Assembly: GCA_028284635.1 (NCBI GenBank)
Contig: JANQRJ010000058.1
Location: forward strand, 32,698 to 96,697
Length of the DNA stretch: 64,000 nt
Direction of reading: 5' to 3'
Source of the DNA: Pelagicoccus sp.
GTDB taxonomy: Bacteria > Verrucomicrobiota > Verrucomicrobiia > Opitutales > Opitutaceae
This document shows positions 1 to 8,398 of this stretch, one piece after another. The position numbers were made by a program, and so were the translations under genes. The notes under the pieces are model-generated. The model did no database searches, was not told the DNA's origin, and worked only from the letters and a program-made list of their open reading frames with translations. Position 1 is the first letter of the stretch; every line of letters starts with the position of its first letter.

Positions 1-8
1 TTGCTATC

Positions 9-296
9 ATGATGCCTAAAATGAGGACAACAGTGACGATCGAAGAGGACGTAGAGCGGCTTTTGCGAGAAAGCATGCACCGAAACCGCGTGAGCTTCAA
101 ACAAGCTCTCAACGACGCACTGCGGTGCGGGTTGCGGTCGGGCCAGCCAAAATCTCCAAAGCGAAAATTCGTCGTGCAGGCCCGAGCAATGCGCCTCCAG
201 CCTGGACTCGATCCCGCTGCCCTAAGCGACATCGACACGGACGCCGAACTGGCGGAGTACCGCAGAAAGTCAGAAGCCCTCGCTCGAAAGCTATGA
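9..296 (+). CDS. VapB-like ribbon-helix-helix antitoxin
   Basis: Small basic protein of 95 residues that should bind its own promoter and neutralise the PIN toxin encoded directly downstream. The N-terminus (RTTVTIEEDVERLL) has the beta-strand/helix pattern of ribbon-helix-helix antitoxins, and the C-terminal half is the expected flexible toxin-binding tail. The stop codon overlaps the start of the toxin gene (ATGA, 293-296), the usual translational coupling of vapBC operons. In-frame ATGs at 9, 12 and 21 are all possible starts; the last gives the more typical MRTTVT N-terminus. The upstream promoter lies at or beyond the window edge. The family call rests on N-terminal pattern and partner gene. 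Confidence 0.75.
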   Translation: MMPKMRTTVTIEEDVERLLRESMHRNRVSFKQALNDALRCGLRSGQPKSPKRKFVVQARAMRLQPGLDPAALSDIDTDAELAEYRRKSEALARKL

Positions 297-733
297 TCAT
301 TCCGGACGCGAACCTCCTGCTGTTCGCCTACGATTCCGATTCGCCGTTCCACGACAAGGCGGCGGCGTGGTGGACAAGTTGCATGAACGGAGACGAGACG
401 ATCGGGCTCTGCGAAGTCGTCGTCTACGCATTCATCAGAATTGGTACCAACCCCAGGGCCTTCGCAAAGCCCCTGACGATCGGAGAAGCCTGCGAAATCG
501 TCGATTCCTGGCTCAAGCAACCGCCAAGCGAGCCCCTTTTCGGCAATGCAAGCGATCTGTCGCAGGCCATGCATCTACTGCAGAGCGCCGGAACCGGAGG
601 CAACCTCACGACAGACGCTCAGATCGCGGCAATCAGTCTCCGTCACAAGGCCGTGGTCCATACGGCAGACACGGACTTCGGCCGCTTCGCTGAAGTCAAG
701 TGGAGCAACCCAATTTCGTCCAGCAAACCGTAA
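293..733 (+). CDS. VapC-type PIN-domain ribonuclease toxin
   Basis: PIN-domain toxin of 146 residues, predicted to cleave RNA when freed from the antitoxin. The conserved acidic residues of the PIN active site are present: D5 (IIPDANLLL), E41, D108 (NLTTDAQIAA) and D126/D128 (HTADTDFGRF). The N-terminal DANLLLFAYD and the late TADTDF motif are typical of VapC. The ATG at 293 overlaps the antitoxin stop, which fixes the start; a longer in-frame reading from 125 lies inside the antitoxin gene and has no homologous character. The target RNA cannot be predicted. The gene looks intact, unlike the second VapC-like remnant at 17.8 kb. Confidence 0.85.
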   Translation: MIIPDANLLLFAYDSDSPFHDKAAAWWTSCMNGDETIGLCEVVVYAFIRIGTNPRAFAKPLTIGEACEIVDSWLKQPPSEPLFGNASDLSQAMHLLQSAGTGGNLTTDAQIAAISLRHKAVVHTADTDFGRFAEVKWSNPISSSKP

Positions 734-820
734 CAGGAGAAAGACAAATCGGGGGTCTCCCATACCGGCTGGGTTTCGACACTGGCGCACCGACTGCCGA
801 GCCCTCCGCGTCGAATAGAT

Positions 821-904
821 AATCTTCATCTACTTCTACTTCTTCTTCCCCTTCTCAACCCAGTGAGGACCAGAAGTAGATGAAGAAGCAGAAGGAGATG
901 AAGA
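821..904. repeat. Purine/pyrimidine-asymmetric inverted repeat
   Basis: A pyrimidine-rich arm (about 821-855, ATCTTCATCTACTTCTAC...) is followed by a short loop and a purine-rich arm (about 871-904, AGAAGTAGATGAAGAAG...). The arms are near-complementary, giving a long hairpin with one strand almost all pyrimidine. It sits between vapC and the radical SAM gene. Its architecture matches the hairpins near 22.5, 25.3, 39.4 and 49.5 kb, but the word content differs. Confidence 0.7.
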
Positions 905-950
905 TCGAGAAACCACGCAGCCGACATCCCCGCTCCACCGTTGCCACGGT

Positions 951-2330
951 ATGCCCGTCGCCCCACCCCCGACCGATTTCGAAACCGGAACGCTTCTCAA
1001 GAGAACCCAGAGCATCTGCCCCGACTGCCTCGAACCCATCGAAGCCGGCGTCTTCCAGCGAGACGGCCAAGTCTGGATGGACAAGACCTGCCCCGACTGC
1101 GGGCCCTACAGCGCCATCCTCTCCAGCGACGCTACCTCCTACCTGCAGGCAGCCAAAACGAAATCCGACTCCTGCTCCTGCGGGCCAGCCGGTTGCGGAT
1201 CCGCCCTGGAAAACCACAGCTGCGTTCTGCTCGTCGAGATCACCCAGCGCTGCAACCTTACCTGCCCCACCTGCTACGCCGCCTCCTCGCCCGAGAACGA
1301 CCACTTCCTCACCCTAGCCGAATACGAGGAGCTGCTCGACCGCTTGCTCGCCAACAGCCACGGGGACGCCGACGCCCTGCAGATCTCCGGCGGCGAACCC
1401 ACCCTGCACCCCGACCTGCTCGCCATGGTCTCCATGGCCTACCAGAAGGGCTTCAAGCAAGTCTACATCAACACAAACGGCGTGAAGCTCTCGAAGAAGG
1501 AGTTCGCCAAATCCCTCGCCGATCTGCCGTATCCAGTTTCCATATACCTGCAGTTCGACGGAATAAAGCAAGAGACCTACGCCACTCTGCGAGGAAACGA
1601 AAAGCTCGGCAATATAAAGCGCCAAGCCCTCGCCAACTGCGAGGAATTCGGCCTCGAGGCCATTCCCATCATGACTCTCACCCGAGGGGTAAACGACCAG
1701 GAAGTCGGAGCCTTCTTCGAAATCGCCACCGCCTCCCCCGCCGTCAACAAGGTCATGATCCAGCCCGCCATGTACTCCGGGCGCTACCTGAACCCCCGTC
1801 GTCTCGACCGTCTTACCGCCGCGGATACGATCCAGCACATCGTCGAGCAGTCCGGCATCTTCTCTCGAGACGACTTCACCCCCATCCCCTGCGGCGACCC
1901 CAACTGCTTCCGCATGGCCCTGGCCCTGCGAACCGAAGATCGCCTCATCCCCGTATCCCGCTACTTCCCGAAGTACGAGGCCTGGAGCCAAACAGCCGTC
2001 GCCGAGCAGCTCGCCCCCATCACCGACACCTTCGACAGCCCCGAAGCTCTCGGCCACGCCCTCGCCATGAGCGCCGACTCCGAAGCCCTCGCCAAGCTCG
2101 ACGACGAGGAAGTCGACAGCCTCCTCGACGCCATCGCCACCGTGGCCGAAGCCAAGGAACGCCAAGACTGGCACGGCCTCTTCGCCGTCGGCATCAAGCC
2201 CTTCATGGACGCCTACACCTACGACCAGAACCGCATCGAAGGCTGTTGCACCCACATCGCCGCCCGCGACGGCACGCCCATATCCTTCTGCCAATACAAC
2301 GCCATCAACCGAGCGAAGGGAAACCTCTGA
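951..2330 (+). CDS. Radical SAM protein with Cys-rich N-terminus (COG1964-like)
   Basis: A 459-residue radical SAM enzyme. The cluster motif is CNLTCPTC (C101, C105, C108), followed by the SAM-binding region (SGGEPTLHPD). The N-terminus has two CPDC pairs (C23/C26, C47/C50) that look like a zinc or rubredoxin-like knuckle, then C75, C77 and C82. The C-terminus has further cysteines (CGDPNC, CCTH, FCQY) that could hold an auxiliary cluster. This resembles the COG1964 group, which includes radical SAM methylases of pterins and archaeal lipid enzymes; the substrate here is unknown. A SAM methyltransferase follows in the same direction, 117 nt downstream, so the two probably form one pathway. The start at 951 gives a full N-terminal Cys domain. 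Confidence 0.75.
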   Translation: MPVAPPPTDFETGTLLKRTQSICPDCLEPIEAGVFQRDGQVWMDKTCPDCGPYSAILSSDATSYLQAAKTKSDSCSCGPAGCGSALENHSCVLLVEITQRCNLTCPTCYAASSPENDHFLTLAEYEELLDRLLANSHGDADALQISGGEPTLHPDLLAMVSMAYQKGFKQVYINTNGVKLSKKEFAKSLADLPYPVSIYLQFDGIKQETYATLRGNEKLGNIKRQALANCEEFGLEAIPIMTLTRGVNDQEVGAFFEIATASPAVNKVMIQPAMYSGRYLNPRRLDRLTAADTIQHIVEQSGIFSRDDFTPIPCGDPNCFRMALALRTEDRLIPVSRYFPKYEAWSQTAVAEQLAPITDTFDSPEALGHALAMSADSEALAKLDDEEVDSLLDAIATVAEAKERQDWHGLFAVGIKPFMDAYTYDQNRIEGCCTHIAARDGTPISFCQYNAINRAKGNL

Positions 2331-2341
2331 CATATCTGCTT

Positions 2342-2427
2342 TGCCCACAGATCGCACAGATTTTCACAGATGAAATCGAGCCTCTGTTGAATTCAATATC
2401 TGTGAAAATCTGTGCGATCTGCGGGCA
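2342..2427. repeat. Long inverted repeat between radical SAM and methyltransferase genes
   Basis: Arms at 2342-2371 and 2398-2427 (TGCCCACAGATCGCACAG... and its complement) match over 30 bp with one mismatch around a 26-nt loop. It lies just after the radical SAM stop and 20 nt before the methyltransferase start. It has no T-tract, so it looks more like a dispersed hairpin element than a terminator. In a transcript it could attenuate or protect the downstream message. Confidence 0.75.
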
Positions 2428-2447
2428 AACTCTCCTTCAACTCCAAC

Positions 2448-3260
2448 ATGCCTGAATACAAGAAAGTCGATACCGTCACTAGCAACTCCTCGCTCTGCGG
2501 ATGCGTCGGCGGTTGCTGCTCCATCTACGAAAAGCCCTGGGTTCAAGAATTTCTCGGCGAGAGCTTCCACCCAGGCGGACTCGAACTCACCCATCGCTCG
2601 ATAGCCTCCCTCGATCTGCCTGCCGGAGCCCGCGTTCTGGACGTCGCATGCGGCACTGGAGCTTCCGCCCGAGCTCTCGCGGACTCCGGATACCAAGTCC
2701 TCGGCATCGACGCCAGCGCCCAGCAGATTGAAAACGCCCAGGCCGCCAGCGAGGGACGCCAAGGCCTGACTTTCCGGCAAGCAGCCGCCGAAGACCTGCC
2801 CGAAGATCTCGACGCCTTCGACGGCATCTTCTGCGAATGCGCCTTCAGTCTCGTTTCAGATCAGCCCAGCGTCGCCGAATCCTGGATACGGAGACTCGTA
2901 CCCGGCGGGCGACTCGCCATCAGCGACATGATCGTCGAGGCGGAGCTGCCGCCATCCCTTCAAGGAGAGATGGGCGACTGGGCCTGCCTCGGCGGGGCGA
3001 AATCCAGCGCCGAATACGTCTCCATCCTGAAAAGGGCCGGCTTCCAAGACATCGAGTACCACGACGAACGCGAAGCCCTGTTCGCCTCCATCTCCCAGCT
3101 CAAACGCAAGCTCCTCGTCTACGGCGTCGGCCATCTCGCCGACGTGGTCCAAGATCTCGGAGCCTCACTCCCCGATCTGAAAGACGCCCTCAAAGACGCA
3201 ACCCAAGCCACTCGCGAAGGCAAGCTAAGCTACGGCCGCTTCTCGGCTACGAAAAGGTGA
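2448..3260 (+). CDS. Class I SAM-dependent methyltransferase with N-terminal Cys cluster
   Basis: A 270-residue Rossmann-fold methyltransferase. Motif I is VLDVACGTGA (63-72), with the acidic residue of motif II in LGIDAS. Before the fold there is a cysteine group, C17, C19, C23 and C24 (LCGCVGGCC), then YEKPWVQEFLG and HPGGLELT, a segment I associate with the DVU_1556-type methyltransferase family (from memory, not searched). The ATG at 2448 follows the inverted repeat; an upstream in-frame codon at 2412 lies inside that repeat and is unlikely. Pairing with the radical SAM gene suggests a shared substrate, possibly a metal(loid) or thiol compound given the cysteines, but this is inference. 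Confidence 0.75.
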   Translation: MPEYKKVDTVTSNSSLCGCVGGCCSIYEKPWVQEFLGESFHPGGLELTHRSIASLDLPAGARVLDVACGTGASARALADSGYQVLGIDASAQQIENAQAASEGRQGLTFRQAAAEDLPEDLDAFDGIFCECAFSLVSDQPSVAESWIRRLVPGGRLAISDMIVEAELPPSLQGEMGDWACLGGAKSSAEYVSILKRAGFQDIEYHDEREALFASISQLKRKLLVYGVGHLADVVQDLGASLPDLKDALKDATQATREGKLSYGRFSATKR

Positions 3261-3263
3261 TGC

Positions 3264-3301
3264 GTAGCCGCGTTCGTGAGAACGCGGCTACAACCTTTTT
3301 T
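3264..3301 (+). terminator. Hairpin with T-tract after the methyltransferase gene
   Basis: A perfect 12-bp stem (3264-3275 with 3280-3291, GTAGCCGCGTTC) and a GTGA loop, followed by CAACC and six T. It lies between convergent genes. The stem sequence recurs in part near 7.87 and 10.57 kb, so it may be a repeat element serving as a terminator. Confidence 0.65.
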
Positions 3302-3304
3302 CAG

Positions 3305-3877
3305 CTACGGCCCTTTCGACTTAGCCCGCTGGTCTACATCGTCGTCCGTGCCGAAGCGACGATCCGGTCCCGCGGAGATCACCTCGATATTGACCATCGA
3401 AATCGGATGGAAGCGCAGCGGCGTTCCCCAGCGGTCGACCAAGCGGCCTTGTTCGTCGATAAAGGAATTGTCGGCCGAGACGAACTCGAAGCCCTCCGGA
3501 TTGTCGCCCATCAAGACGCGCAAGATTGCTTCATTTGAGCCGACGCGCAGCAAATCGGGATTCTTGTAAAGCTGCCAAAAGCTCTGCAGAGCCGACTCGA
3601 CGAGCTGCAAGTCATCGGACGCGCTGCTGGAAGAAGAACCGTAGTGGGCTAGCAGATACGCCTGCTTTGGACTACGCTCGGGAATCGATGCAGGAGGAAG
3701 GGGTGGAGGCGGTTCGGGGGTCTTGACTGGAGGAACGGCAACCGAGGTTTTCTTCTCCACGACTGGAGAATCGTATTCAGGTTCCGGAGACAAAACAGGC
3801 TCGTCGTCCATCCACCACCAAACAACGGCCGCAAGAAGCGCGACCAATCCCGCTACCGCAATTCCACGACTAGACAT
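3305..3877 (-). CDS. Pseudopilin-like (GspG C-terminal-like) membrane-anchored protein
   Basis: A 190-residue protein with one N-terminal membrane segment (about residues 4-21), a Pro-rich stretch (PPVKTPEPPPPLPP) and a C-terminal region resembling the end of type II secretion major pseudopilins: a DRWGTPLRF segment and the SAGPDRRFGTDDD calcium-site-like motif. The usual prepilin cleavage motif (G|FTLIE) is absent, so it is probably not processed as a true pseudopilin. The ATG at 3877 is chosen because the membrane segment begins right after it; a longer start at 3967 adds residues with no feature. It is co-directional with the DUF1501/DUF1800 pair 141 nt upstream and may be co-transcribed. 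Confidence 0.6.
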   Translation of the reverse strand: MSSRGIAVAGLVALLAAVVWWWMDDEPVLSPEPEYDSPVVEKKTSVAVPPVKTPEPPPPLPPASIPERSPKQAYLLAHYGSSSSSASDDLQLVESALQSFWQLYKNPDLLRVGSNEAILRVLMGDNPEGFEFVSADNSFIDEQGRLVDRWGTPLRFHPISMVNIEVISAGPDRRFGTDDDVDQRAKSKGP

Positions 3878-4018
3878 GAGAGAGGCAGGGACTGATCGTC
3901 CCGCAACTGCGGGATCCGCAGAGCAACTTCCCAGCAAGCAGGCAGTCGCGGCTCGCTCGGCGATCAAGCCCTACCTGGAACAACTCGCCAGACATCTTTC
4001 GCTGAAATATTCCGCCCT

Positions 4019-5422
4019 TCAGTTCCACATTCCCAGCGGATCGTCGACAGAACTGGGATCGTAAAAGCGATCCAGGTTGGGCAGCATCGCAGTCAAATCC
4101 GAGCGCTGGGCCCCGAGCCAGAGAGCGAGTTCGGCAAAGTACTCGTCAGCCGAGGTCGTGGGGATCAGGCGACCGCGGCCCGTATCCAGATTGTTGCCCA
4201 GAGCCAGACTCTCCGGATAGTCTCCGTAAAGCCGACCGCCGTTCAGGCCGCCGCCGAGCACGAACTGGTTTCCGCCCCAGGCGTGGTCGGTGCCGTCTCC
4301 GTTGCTGGTCAGCGTACGGCCGAAGTCGGAGGCGGAAAAGAGGGTCACGCTGTCCTGCAAGCCCAGCTCGCCAAGAGCTGACCAGAAGGCGGACACCGCT
4401 TGGCTCACTTCCCCCAGCATCTCGCTGTGGCTGGTCAGCAGATTGTCGTGGTGGTCCCAGCCCCAGCCGAAGGAGAAGAAGGATTGGCGACGCAGGCCGA
4501 GCGGATCGCGACCTGCGATGGTGCGCACGATCATTCTCAGCTCGCGACCGAGACGCGTATCCGGAAATTCGGTACTGAAAGGCAGGTCTTCCGGATCGCC
4601 AAGGGCCTGGTTGAATTCGATGCCGAGATCGATGGCCGAGCGGTTCGCCCGGGCGTAAGTGCGCTGCAGGAGATTCTGGTACTCGTGGTCGAGCAAGCTG
4701 TCCGTCGGCCCGCGGAAGAACTGGTTGCCCTCGAGATTGTAGTCGCGCAGGGCGATCGCTCCGCGTTCCGTAACCGTGTAAGGAACCACGTTGTTGCCTG
4801 TCTGCATGATATTCGAGCCGGAAAGAGAGATGTTCATCGACACCTTGGCATCCGGACTGAGCGACTCGAGGAGGTCGGCCGCTCGCCCCAGCCAGCCGAC
4901 GGAGTCGCGCCTGTCCGGGGTTGAGGTCTGCCAGTGCATGATCTGGTCCGAGTGGGAAAAGAGACCGAGCGGCAGCGGCACGCGATCGTTGTCCCAATCG
5001 TCGAGCGTAGTAGGCTGCACGAGCGTGCCAGTGTTGCAGACGAAGGCGAGGTCGCCCGAATTGTAGAGAGCCTGCATCTCGGTCATGCTGGGGTGCAGGC
5101 CAAAGGCTCTGCCGCTGCTGGCATCCGTTATGGGGAGCAGTTCTCCCTGGGCGATGGCCAGCTCTGCTCGCGTGTCGGAATAGTCGGCGTATTCGGAATT
5201 CTCGCGCGGCACGAGCATGTTGAAGGAATCGTTTCCACCGGAGAGGAAGAGGCAAACCGTGGCCTTGTAGTCGGCAACAGGCGGCAGCGTCTGGGCGGAG
5301 AGGCGGTTCGCGGTCAGCATGTTAAGCAGGGTGGAATACATCGCTGTGCTACCCACCGCGGCGCAGCTCATCTGGCCGAGAAATTTCCGCCGCGTTACGT
5401 CATTCGTCTTATCCTTTTTCAT
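4019..5422 (-). CDS. DUF1501 family Tat-exported protein
   Basis: A 467-residue member of the DUF1501 family (alkaline-phosphatase-like/sulfatase-like fold). A twin-arginine signal is visible (TRRKFLG, residues 10-16, followed by a small-residue hydrophobic stretch and SAQ), so export is expected in folded form. Family signatures include CLFLSGGNDSFNMLVP near residue 60, DFGRT and HAWGGNQF. Members are encoded next to DUF1800 proteins, as here: the DUF1800 gene ends only 23 nt upstream. The biochemical role of the pair is not settled; surface polymer handling has been suggested for the families. The start at 5422 puts the RR motif at the expected distance from the N-terminus. Confidence 0.9.
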   Translation of the reverse strand: MKKDKTNDVTRRKFLGQMSCAAVGSTAMYSTLLNMLTANRLSAQTLPPVADYKATVCLFLSGGNDSFNMLVPRENSEYADYSDTRAELAIAQGELLPITDASSGRAFGLHPSMTEMQALYNSGDLAFVCNTGTLVQPTTLDDWDNDRVPLPLGLFSHSDQIMHWQTSTPDRRDSVGWLGRAADLLESLSPDAKVSMNISLSGSNIMQTGNNVVPYTVTERGAIALRDYNLEGNQFFRGPTDSLLDHEYQNLLQRTYARANRSAIDLGIEFNQALGDPEDLPFSTEFPDTRLGRELRMIVRTIAGRDPLGLRRQSFFSFGWGWDHHDNLLTSHSEMLGEVSQAVSAFWSALGELGLQDSVTLFSASDFGRTLTSNGDGTDHAWGGNQFVLGGGLNGGRLYGDYPESLALGNNLDTGRGRLIPTTSADEYFAELALWLGAQRSDLTAMLPNLDRFYDPSSVDDPLGMWN

Positions 5423-5445
5423 CGTATCCAATCGTTGCTTACAAG

Positions 5446-7713
5446 TTATCTGAAAATCGCGAAGTCCGGCGAGAGGACGATCAAGCGGACCAGAGTCGCC
5501 ACCTGGCGGCGTTCGTCGTACCATCCCGGCATGCTCTCGTGAGCATCGTGCAGGGCCTGGCGCGTCATCTCGCTCATCTGGCCGTAGGTCAGCAGCAGAT
5601 CGAGCCTGTCGATCACACCCTCGAGATTTCCAGCCGCCAGCAGCGCGATTTCCGGCTCGAAACGGAAGCTGAGCTGCGTCTCAGGGTTCTCCTCGCTCCA
5701 CTGGCCAAAGCCCCATTGCAGAGCGCCGGACCAGTAGTTCTGCGTCGACATGGCGGTCGTCGAAGTGAGGATCTGAAACTCAGGGCCGAACAGGCCAGCA
5801 TCGGCCATTTCGCCTTCGGGCAGGAAGTCGGGTAGGAAGAAATTGAACACCGTTCGCGAGCTGAAAACCGCCTGCTCTAGGTCTTCCGTCGCGCCCCAGT
5901 CCGGGATTAGGTAGGTGCCTTCGTCGGAGCGGGCTTCCAGGCTCTTCACCAGGCGAACCCAACGCAGATAAGGCTCGCGCAGCCTGCCGGCATGCGGATC
6001 CGAGAAAGCAGCAAGACTGCGGGCTTCGGGATCGAGCAGGATGGCCTTGAGCACCGCTTCGAGATCGCCGCGCTCGCCGCGGCCGTTGTCGTCGAAGACC
6101 TGGCCCACGCGCTGGATGTATCCAGGACTTGGATTCGAGGTCACGAAACGCTGGATGAGCTTTCGCCCAATAAAGGGACCGACATTCGGGTGCCCGAAAA
6201 GGTTGTCGACCGCGTCTTCCACATCGTCCATCGGCTCGCGACCAGGATCGTCAGCGAAGGCGGGCAGCGTGACGCCACGCAGGAGAGTCTTGGCTTCCAT
6301 GTCGTGCTCGTTGGGCCACATTAGCATGGGATCGTCCCAGTCCCAGCTGCCCCAGAAGAATTGCCATTCCTCGCTGGTATCCTTCGGAGCGACAGGCACT
6401 CCATCCTCGAGCTGCATGCCTCCATAGGAGAGTCCGGTGAAGACGCGGGCGAAATTGGTGATATCCTCGTTGTCGTAGGTCGGGATGTCGTTGCCGGACG
6501 TATCCTTCCTTCGACTACCGTCCGGATTCAGCTCGAAGAGGCCGATCGTGAAGAGCTGCATGATCTCGCGAGCGAAGTTCTCGTCCGGGAAGCGGATGCC
6601 CTCGGGGTCGGCCTTGCGGTTCTTCAAGTGGCTGAGGTACTGACCCATGACCGGGTGGAGCGTGACATCGCCGAGCAGCTCGCGCAGGTTGCCAAACGAG
6701 TGGTCGAGCAGCATATCGTAGTAGTTGGCGATCCCCTCAGTCGCAGCCGTGCCGCCGAGAGATTCGTCCGAGACGACGTAGATTTCGCTCAACGCAACCG
6801 CCATGCGCTGCCGGAGCGTGTCGTCGGAAGTCATGATCTGCGTCCACCAAGCGTAGCGGCGATGCTGGTTGAACGTGTCCTGATCGTTGGCAATGCGCTG
6901 ATCGATCTCCGGCTCCATCTTGCCGGACTCCTTGGTGATCTGATCGTCGATCCAATTGGCGAAGCCCATCGCGGCCACTTCTTCGATGTCGGCCATCGTG
7001 CCGCCGAGGCTAGCCTGCATGAGAAAGCGCGAGGCTTCTTCCAGGGTAGGCTTGGCAGTCTCGATCTGCCGATCGTTGATGGTGAGAACGTTGCCGCTGT
7101 TGAGCAATGTCACTAGCCGAGCGGCGTCGCCGCCCAAAAAGCTCTCGTCGCTGTTTCGAGACGCAGGGTTGAAGTCCAAGTACCGTTCCTCGAGGTCCGA
7201 AATACCGTCGCCATCCTGGTCACCGCCTACGCGGAATCGAGCGAAGCGCACTTGCGTATCTCCGAGGACGGAAAGGCTCTGCTCGCCACCATCGCCAACA
7301 ACCTCTCCCTCCGCTCGATCCCAATTCATCAGATCATCGCTGACCTCGAGATAATAGCTTTGCAGGGGAGCACCCACGAAGCGGAAGGAAACGCCATCCT
7401 GACCGGAGACGAGTTCGGCTGGCGACGGTCTCGAATTCGCGTCGAGAGGGTCGGTGCCCATCTCGCATTCCTCGAGGTTGGTAGCCCCATCGCCGTCGCT
7501 GTCGGCGGCCGCCTCCAGGTCCTGGGCATCGAAGGCGTATTGCCAGACGTCACTCAGGCCGTCCCCGTCGAGATCCAAAGCGGGTCCGGCAAATGAAAAG
7601 GAGGCATACCCAAGCAAGGACACGCCGAGGAGGTAGACAAGGGAACGGATTCTAGAGCACATACGAAGGGGTCGAGGAGACCAGGCAGACAGTCTCGCCA
7701 ACGCCTCGTTCAT
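5446..7713 (-). CDS. DUF1800 family exported protein with calcium-binding repeats
   Basis: A 755-residue secreted protein. A hydrophobic signal region (SLVYLLGVSLLGYASFSFAG) is followed by thrombospondin type 3/EF-like acidic repeats (DLDGDGLSD, DSDGDGATNLEE and later DQDGDGISDLEE) that should bind calcium. The rest is DUF1800, including the RFLMQAS segment, NFAREIMQLFTIGLF, and the C-terminal WYDERRQVATLVRLIVLSPDF. It is the first gene of the pair with DUF1501. The annotated ATG at 7713 gives a long n-region; an in-frame ATG at 7662 (MCSRIRS) would give a more usual signal peptide and may be the real start. Confidence 0.88.
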   Translation of the reverse strand: MNEALARLSAWSPRPLRMCSRIRSLVYLLGVSLLGYASFSFAGPALDLDGDGLSDVWQYAFDAQDLEAAADSDGDGATNLEECEMGTDPLDANSRPSPAELVSGQDGVSFRFVGAPLQSYYLEVSDDLMNWDRAEGEVVGDGGEQSLSVLGDTQVRFARFRVGGDQDGDGISDLEERYLDFNPASRNSDESFLGGDAARLVTLLNSGNVLTINDRQIETAKPTLEEASRFLMQASLGGTMADIEEVAAMGFANWIDDQITKESGKMEPEIDQRIANDQDTFNQHRRYAWWTQIMTSDDTLRQRMAVALSEIYVVSDESLGGTAATEGIANYYDMLLDHSFGNLRELLGDVTLHPVMGQYLSHLKNRKADPEGIRFPDENFAREIMQLFTIGLFELNPDGSRRKDTSGNDIPTYDNEDITNFARVFTGLSYGGMQLEDGVPVAPKDTSEEWQFFWGSWDWDDPMLMWPNEHDMEAKTLLRGVTLPAFADDPGREPMDDVEDAVDNLFGHPNVGPFIGRKLIQRFVTSNPSPGYIQRVGQVFDDNGRGERGDLEAVLKAILLDPEARSLAAFSDPHAGRLREPYLRWVRLVKSLEARSDEGTYLIPDWGATEDLEQAVFSSRTVFNFFLPDFLPEGEMADAGLFGPEFQILTSTTAMSTQNYWSGALQWGFGQWSEENPETQLSFRFEPEIALLAAGNLEGVIDRLDLLLTYGQMSEMTRQALHDAHESMPGWYDERRQVATLVRLIVLSPDFAIFR

Positions 7714-7816
7714 CCGGTACGGGCCAACCCGAACTTAAGCCGAAGCCCTAAATTAGGCGCCCATCACCCCCACCCCTAGTGCGAACACGCAGCGCGATCC
7801 CGTGTCTTAGCGCAAA

Positions 7817-7970
7817 AACCGTAGCGCGGAGCTTCAGCCCGCGACCGTAGCGCAGGATCAACGCCGTAGCCGCATTCGTGAGTACCGAGGCGGCAGCCGA
7901 CAAGCGGAGCGAAAAACACGCGGGAGAAAAAAACGGACGCGGTCCCGCTGAGCGGGATCCGCGCTACGGC
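7817..7970. repeat. Cluster of GTAGCGCGGAGC palindromic repeats
   Basis: The stretch between the DUF1800 gene and the parvulin gene contains a direct arm (GTAGCGCGGAGCTTCAGCCC at 7821-7840), partial copies (CGTAGCGCAGGAT; CGTAGCCGCATTCGTGAG) and an inverted arm ending GGATCCGCGCTACGG near 7955-7969. It belongs to the family that flanks the REP-associated transposase at 35 kb. No gene is seen in 7714-7980. Confidence 0.75.
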
Positions 7971-7980
7971 TATGGCGAAC

Positions 7981-8262
7981 CTAGTCGCTACGCTCGGTCA
8001 CTTCCAGCAAGTGGTAGCCGAACTGGGTTTTGACCGGACCCTGCACCTCATTGACCGGAGCGGAAAACACCACTTGGTCGAACTCCGGCACCATCTGCCC
8101 ACGACCGAACTCGCCAAGCTCGCCCCCCCGGCCGCCCGACGGACATTGCGAATGCTCCTTCGCCAGATCCGCAAAGCTCGCGCCTCCATCGATTTGAGTT
8201 TTCAGGTCGCTGCACTGCTCTTCGGTGGCAACGAGAATATGACGGGCGCTTGCTCTAGACAT
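7981..8262 (-). CDS. ppiC: Parvulin-type peptidyl-prolyl isomerase
   Basis: A 93-residue single-domain parvulin, the same length as E. coli PpiC. It catalyses cis/trans isomerisation of peptidyl-proline bonds. Family motifs are ASARHILV at the N-terminus, [33 protein letters not shown], and GYHLLEV near the C-terminus. There is no signal peptide, so it is cytosolic. The ATG at 8262 gives the compact family length; a longer in-frame reading from 8358 adds a non-conserved extension. Confidence 0.9.
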   Translation of the reverse strand: MSRASARHILVATEEQCSDLKTQIDGGASFADLAKEHSQCPSGGRGGELGEFGRGQMVPEFDQVVFSAPVNEVQGPVKTQFGYHLLEVTERSD

Positions 8263-8398
8263 AGGAGGTAATGGAGGAGTTGGTTGTTGAAGATGGCAAA
8301 GACCTGGGAAACCTAGGCTCAAACGGCAGTGCGTAAAGTTCTTTCCTCTGACCACCAAGAACCGAGGTGCCCATTTCGTCGAAAAAGAAACGAAGCCC

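Noticed and set aside
941..2455. Long open frame of 504 codons overlapping the radical SAM gene
   Set aside because: Arg/Pro-rich translation with no domains; it is a shadow frame of the high-GC radical SAM gene.
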